In this document: piece after piece, positions 61,547 through 64,000 of the stretch
Numbering within the stretch: the stretch's first letter is position 1
Layout: each line of letters opens with the position of its first letter
Source: Membranihabitans maritimus
Lineage (GTDB): Bacteria; Bacteroidota; Bacteroidia; Chitinophagales; Saprospiraceae
DNA: 64,000 nt
Reading direction: 5' to 3'
Assembly (NCBI RefSeq): GCF_021729145.1
Contig: NZ_JAJSLW010000006.1
Location: forward strand, 124,001 to 188,000
The notes under the pieces: model-generated
Told to the model about the DNA's origin: nothing
What the model saw: only the letters and a program-made list of their open reading frames with translations
Databases searched by the model: none
Position numbers and translations under genes: made by a program

Positions 61547-62456
61547 ACGTAACTTTATAAAATGGAGCTCATTAGGTGGAATGTTTTTGTCGTCAGGGGT
61601 TTTTCCTTTTGATTTATTCTCCAGCCAAAGCGAACTCACAAAACTTACAATACTCCATACCAATGACATGCATTCACGCATAGAACCTTTTCCTGATGAT
61701 GGAAGCAGGAATGCAAATATGGGGGGTATAGTTCGCAGAGCTTCTATGGTAAAGGACATTCGATCAAAAGAAGACAATGTGTTATTATTGGATAGTGGAG
61801 ATATTTTCCAGGGCACTCCCTATTTTAATTTTTTCAAAGGTGAATTGGAATTTAAGGCAATGACTGCTATGAAATACGATGTGGCTACAATTGGCAATCA
61901 CGATTTTGACGCCGGAATTGAGGGGTTTCACAATCAACTGAAGCATGCAAAATTTGACTTTGTTTCCGCCAATTACAATTTTGATGATACCATCCTACAC
62001 TCGGCCATTCAACCTTTTACGGTCAAAAAAGTCGGTGGAATAAAGATTGGAATTTTCGGGCTTGGGATTGAATTGGAAGGACTCGTCCCAAAAGAACTGT
62101 ATAAGGACACACAATATATAGATCCTGTTCCAACAGCGCAAAAGACCGCAATGCATTTGAAGTTTGAAAAAGACTGTGACCTGGTTATTTGCCTTTCCCA
62201 TTTGGGATTCAAATACTCGAGCTCTAAGATTGATGATTTAAAATTGGCAAAAGCTACATCGGGTATAGATATAATATTAGGAGGACATACTCATACTTTT
62301 TTGGATGAACCAGTTTTAACAAAAAATAAAAACGGTGAAACAATTATAATAAACCAGGTAGGTTGGGCCGGAATTTTACTGGGAAGGATCGATCTTTATT
62401 TAGAGAAAAACAATACAAAAAGGTGTTATTCCTGTAAAAATATCAAGGTTCTTTGA
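61536..62456 (+). CDS. Tat-exported 5'-nucleotidase metallophosphatase domain
   Basis: A 306 aa binuclear metallophosphatase: LTILHTNDMHSRIEPF near 40 (the DxH ligands), VLLLDSGDIFQG near 86, VATIGNHDFDAGIEGFH near 117 and IILGGHTHTFLDEP near 245, as in the catalytic half of UshA-like 5'-nucleotidases. The start at 61536 gives MTSRRNFIKWSSLGGMF, a twin-arginine signal with SRRNF; an earlier ATG (61509) would precede it by nine residues. It overlaps the C-terminal-domain gene by 11 bases. Export folded via Tat fits a metal-cofactor enzyme. Confidence 0.9.
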   Translation: MTSRRNFIKWSSLGGMFLSSGVFPFDLFSSQSELTKLTILHTNDMHSRIEPFPDDGSRNANMGGIVRRASMVKDIRSKEDNVLLLDSGDIFQGTPYFNFFKGELEFKAMTAMKYDVATIGNHDFDAGIEGFHNQLKHAKFDFVSANYNFDDTILHSAIQPFTVKKVGGIKIGIFGLGIELEGLVPKELYKDTQYIDPVPTAQKTAMHLKFEKDCDLVICLSHLGFKYSSSKIDDLKLAKATSGIDIILGGHTHTFLDEPVLTKNKNGETIIINQVGWAGILLGRIDLYLEKNNTKRCYSCKNIKVL

Positions 62457-62726
62457 CCAAAAGTTTTTAATTAATCACAGGTTTATTTATATTTAAATAA
62501 GAGTTTTATTTACCAAAACAATATTTCGAAAAATATCCTATATAAACATTTATATTTTTTCATTAACATATTTTTTATTTTTATAATATAAATTTATTCT
62601 GATTTTTTTCGTAGATTTTCATTCCAAATGCGGATTAATTTTTTAAAATTCGCAGCCCCCAATTACCGATATAAAAATTACTGGGGTAAAGAATATTTTA
62701 TAATAGGACAAAAAGAAAAAACGGAA
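62457..62726. other. AT-rich region upstream of dnaA
   Basis: 270 bases of very AT-rich sequence between the nucleotidase and dnaA. It has one near-match to a DnaA box (TTAATCACA at 62471-62479 versus TTWTNCACA, one mismatch) and no cluster. It could be part of an origin or only the dnaA promoter region. An in-frame ATG at 62628 would extend DnaA by 33 residues. Confidence 0.35.
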
Positions 62727-64000
62727 ATGGTGAATGATGGGAAAGCTATCTGGGATAAATGTCTTCAAATCATAAAATCCGAAATAAATCCACAGGCATA
62801 TAAAACCTGGTTTGAGCCAATTGAACCAGTACGATATGATAAAAAAACGCTTACGATACAAGTGCCAAATAATTTTTTCTATGAATGGATAGAAGAGCAT
62901 TATGTTCATCTCATGAAAAAAGCATTATTGGAAGTAATTGGATCCAGTGCAGGATTAAATTATCGTATTTTGAAAGCCAAACAAGATGTTTCAAATGCTG
63001 TAAAAATTGAAAAGAATACACAAATAGAGACAGAATCAGAAAAATTCAAAAACCCTTTTGTATTTCCCGGAATAAAAAAATTGAAGATAGATCCCAATTT
63101 AAATGCAAACTATACATTTGAAAATTACGTTGAAGGAGATTGCAACCGACTTGCCCGCAATGCCGGGATGGCCATTTCCAAACGTCCGGGAGGTACCGCA
63201 TTTAATCCTTTAGTAATATACGGCGACGTCGGTCTCGGTAAAACTCACCTGGCACATGCCATAGGTAACGAAGCATTGAAAAATAATAAAAACAAGCAAA
63301 TCCTCTATGTTTCGTCCGAAAAATTTACCAATCAAATTGTACATGCAATAAAAAATGGGGAAGTTGAAGACTTTCTCAATTTTTACCACCAATTGGACAT
63401 TTTGATTGTTGATGATATCCAGTTTTTTGCCAATAAGACCAAAACGATGGATATATTCTTCCACATATTTAATCAACTCCACCAGGACGGGAAACAGCTA
63501 GTACTAACATCGGATCGGGCGCCCAAAGACCTGGAAGGAATGGAAGAACGACTGATCTCAAGATTTAAATGGGGTCTCACTGCAGATCTCCAATCTCCCG
63601 ATTTCGAAACCCGTATGGCCATTTTGGACAATAAAATGAATAAAGAAGGTATCGAATTACCTGAAAACGTTCTTGAATTCATTTGTTATAATATCAAAAG
63701 TAATATTCGCGAACTGGAAGGAGTGCTCGTTTCCCTAATTGCCCAATCCAGCCTCAATAATCGAGAAATTGACCTGGAAATCACAAAAGAAGTTGTACAA
63801 AAGTTCGTAGAACAAATTTCCAAAGAAGTAACTATCAATAGCATTCAGGAATTAGTAGCCGGTCATTTCAATATAGGCGTGGATCACCTGCAAAGCAAGT
63901 CAAGAAAAAGAAATATTGTGACAGCCCGTCAACTTTCAATGTACTTTGCCAAAAAACATACAAATAAATCACTTAAGACCATTGGCGAAACTTTTGGAGG
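62727..64000 (+). CDS. dnaA: Chromosomal replication initiator DnaA (C-terminus cut by the window edge)
   Basis: Initiates replication by binding DnaA boxes at oriC. Domain I: IWDKCLQIIKSEINPQAYKT near residues 7-26; a short linker; AAA+ domain III with NYVEGDCNRLARNAGMAI, Walker A LVIYGDVGLGKTHLAHAI near 167, Walker B LIVDDIQFFANKTKTM near 230 and the arginine finger ERLISRFKWGL; domain IV begins HFNIGVDHLQSKSRKRN near 380. The frame runs off the right edge after ETFGG. A start 33 codons earlier (62628) is in frame, but the usual N-terminus begins about seven residues before IWDKC, as with 62727. Confidence 0.95.
   Translation, partial: MVNDGKAIWDKCLQIIKSEINPQAYKTWFEPIEPVRYDKKTLTIQVPNNFFYEWIEEHYVHLMKKALLEVIGSSAGLNYRILKAKQDVSNAVKIEKNTQIETESEKFKNPFVFPGIKKLKIDPNLNANYTFENYVEGDCNRLARNAGMAISKRPGGTAFNPLVIYGDVGLGKTHLAHAIGNEALKNNKNKQILYVSSEKFTNQIVHAIKNGEVEDFLNFYHQLDILIVDDIQFFANKTKTMDIFFHIFNQLHQDGKQLVLTSDRAPKDLEGMEERLISRFKWGLTADLQSPDFETRMAILDNKMNKEGIELPENVLEFICYNIKSNIRELEGVLVSLIAQSSLNNREIDLEITKEVVQKFVEQISKEVTINSIQELVAGHFNIGVDHLQSKSRKRNIVTARQLSMYFAKKHTNKSLKTIGETFG

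Noticed and set aside
62471-62479. TTAATCACA as evidence of oriC
   Set aside because: A single site with one mismatch is expected by chance in AT-rich DNA; no cluster of boxes is present.

Overview
The window is a 64 kb stretch of a Bacteroidota chromosome, mostly ordinary core genome. Evidence for the phylum: a porP/gldKLMN type IX secretion (T9SS) locus, T9SS C-terminal sorting domains on exported proteins, the bamD-rpoZ-coaBC-DUF4835 block, Bacteroidota-only families (DUF6029, Omp28-related, DUF2480), almost no Shine-Dalgarno sequences, and several promoters of the Bacteroidota type (-7 element TAnnTTTG). The DNA is AT-rich. The repertoire would suit Saprospiria or a related lineage, but this is an impression, not a demonstration. 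There are no rRNA genes, insertion sequences, prophage genes or CRISPR arrays; one tRNA gene (Ala, anticodon GGC) is present.

Layout. 1-5.5 kb (minus): outer-membrane assembly lipoprotein BamD, RNA polymerase omega, CoaBC and a DUF4835 gene cut by the left edge, then a GH3-type adenylating enzyme followed by a small frame-broken ORF, and a LolA-like periplasmic carrier. 5.7-10.5 kb (minus): pheT, a small coiled-coil gene, zapA and rny (RNase Y). 10.6-15.3 kb: a cell-envelope redox group (Omp28-like CxxC lipoprotein, DUF6029 barrel, divergent TlpA-like thioredoxin) and an M1 metallopeptidase. 15.3-24.3 kb: an accessory surface-glycan region with two methyltransferases, one GT2 and two GT4-like glycosyltransferases and a YfhO membrane protein, with repeat-bearing spacers. 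24.3-34.2 kb: ABC-F ATPase, a small conserved protein, the PDZ/S41 protease Prc, membrane pyrophosphatase, a secreted alpha/beta hydrolase with a T9SS-like tail and a beta-CASP nuclease. 34.2-35.4 kb: tRNA-Ala followed by nearly 1 kb holding only decayed reading frames.

35.4-42.1 kb (mostly plus): feoA-feoB-plsC, a T9SS cargo protein, and a two-gene redox unit (FAD oxidoreductase plus membrane polyferredoxin). 42.1-47.6 kb (minus): an ECF sigma factor with a tiny putative anti-sigma factor, the PdeM/Lhr2 pair of the ligase-associated DNA damage response without its ligase and exonuclease, and radA. 47.6-50.2 kb (plus): scpB, DUF2480 and a lytic transglycosylase. 50.7-58.9 kb (minus): the T9SS core gldN, gldM, gldL, gldK, porP, then a metallo-beta-lactamase-fold hydrolase, a small conserved protein and glutaryl-CoA dehydrogenase. 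59-64 kb: folB, an A-type Fe-S carrier, a DUF7935-like membrane protein, a 5'-nucleotidase split into two genes, and dnaA cut by the right edge.

The T9SS machinery and at least two likely T9SS substrates lie in one window, with BamD and LolA-like factors for outer-membrane biogenesis. I did not find a clearly new multi-gene system. The best leads are the FAD/polyferredoxin unit, the small frame-broken ORF coupled to GH3, an orphan plus-strand terminator before scpB, a zinc-less anti-sigma candidate, a heptanucleotide repeat before a methyltransferase, and the decayed stretch beside tRNA-Ala.
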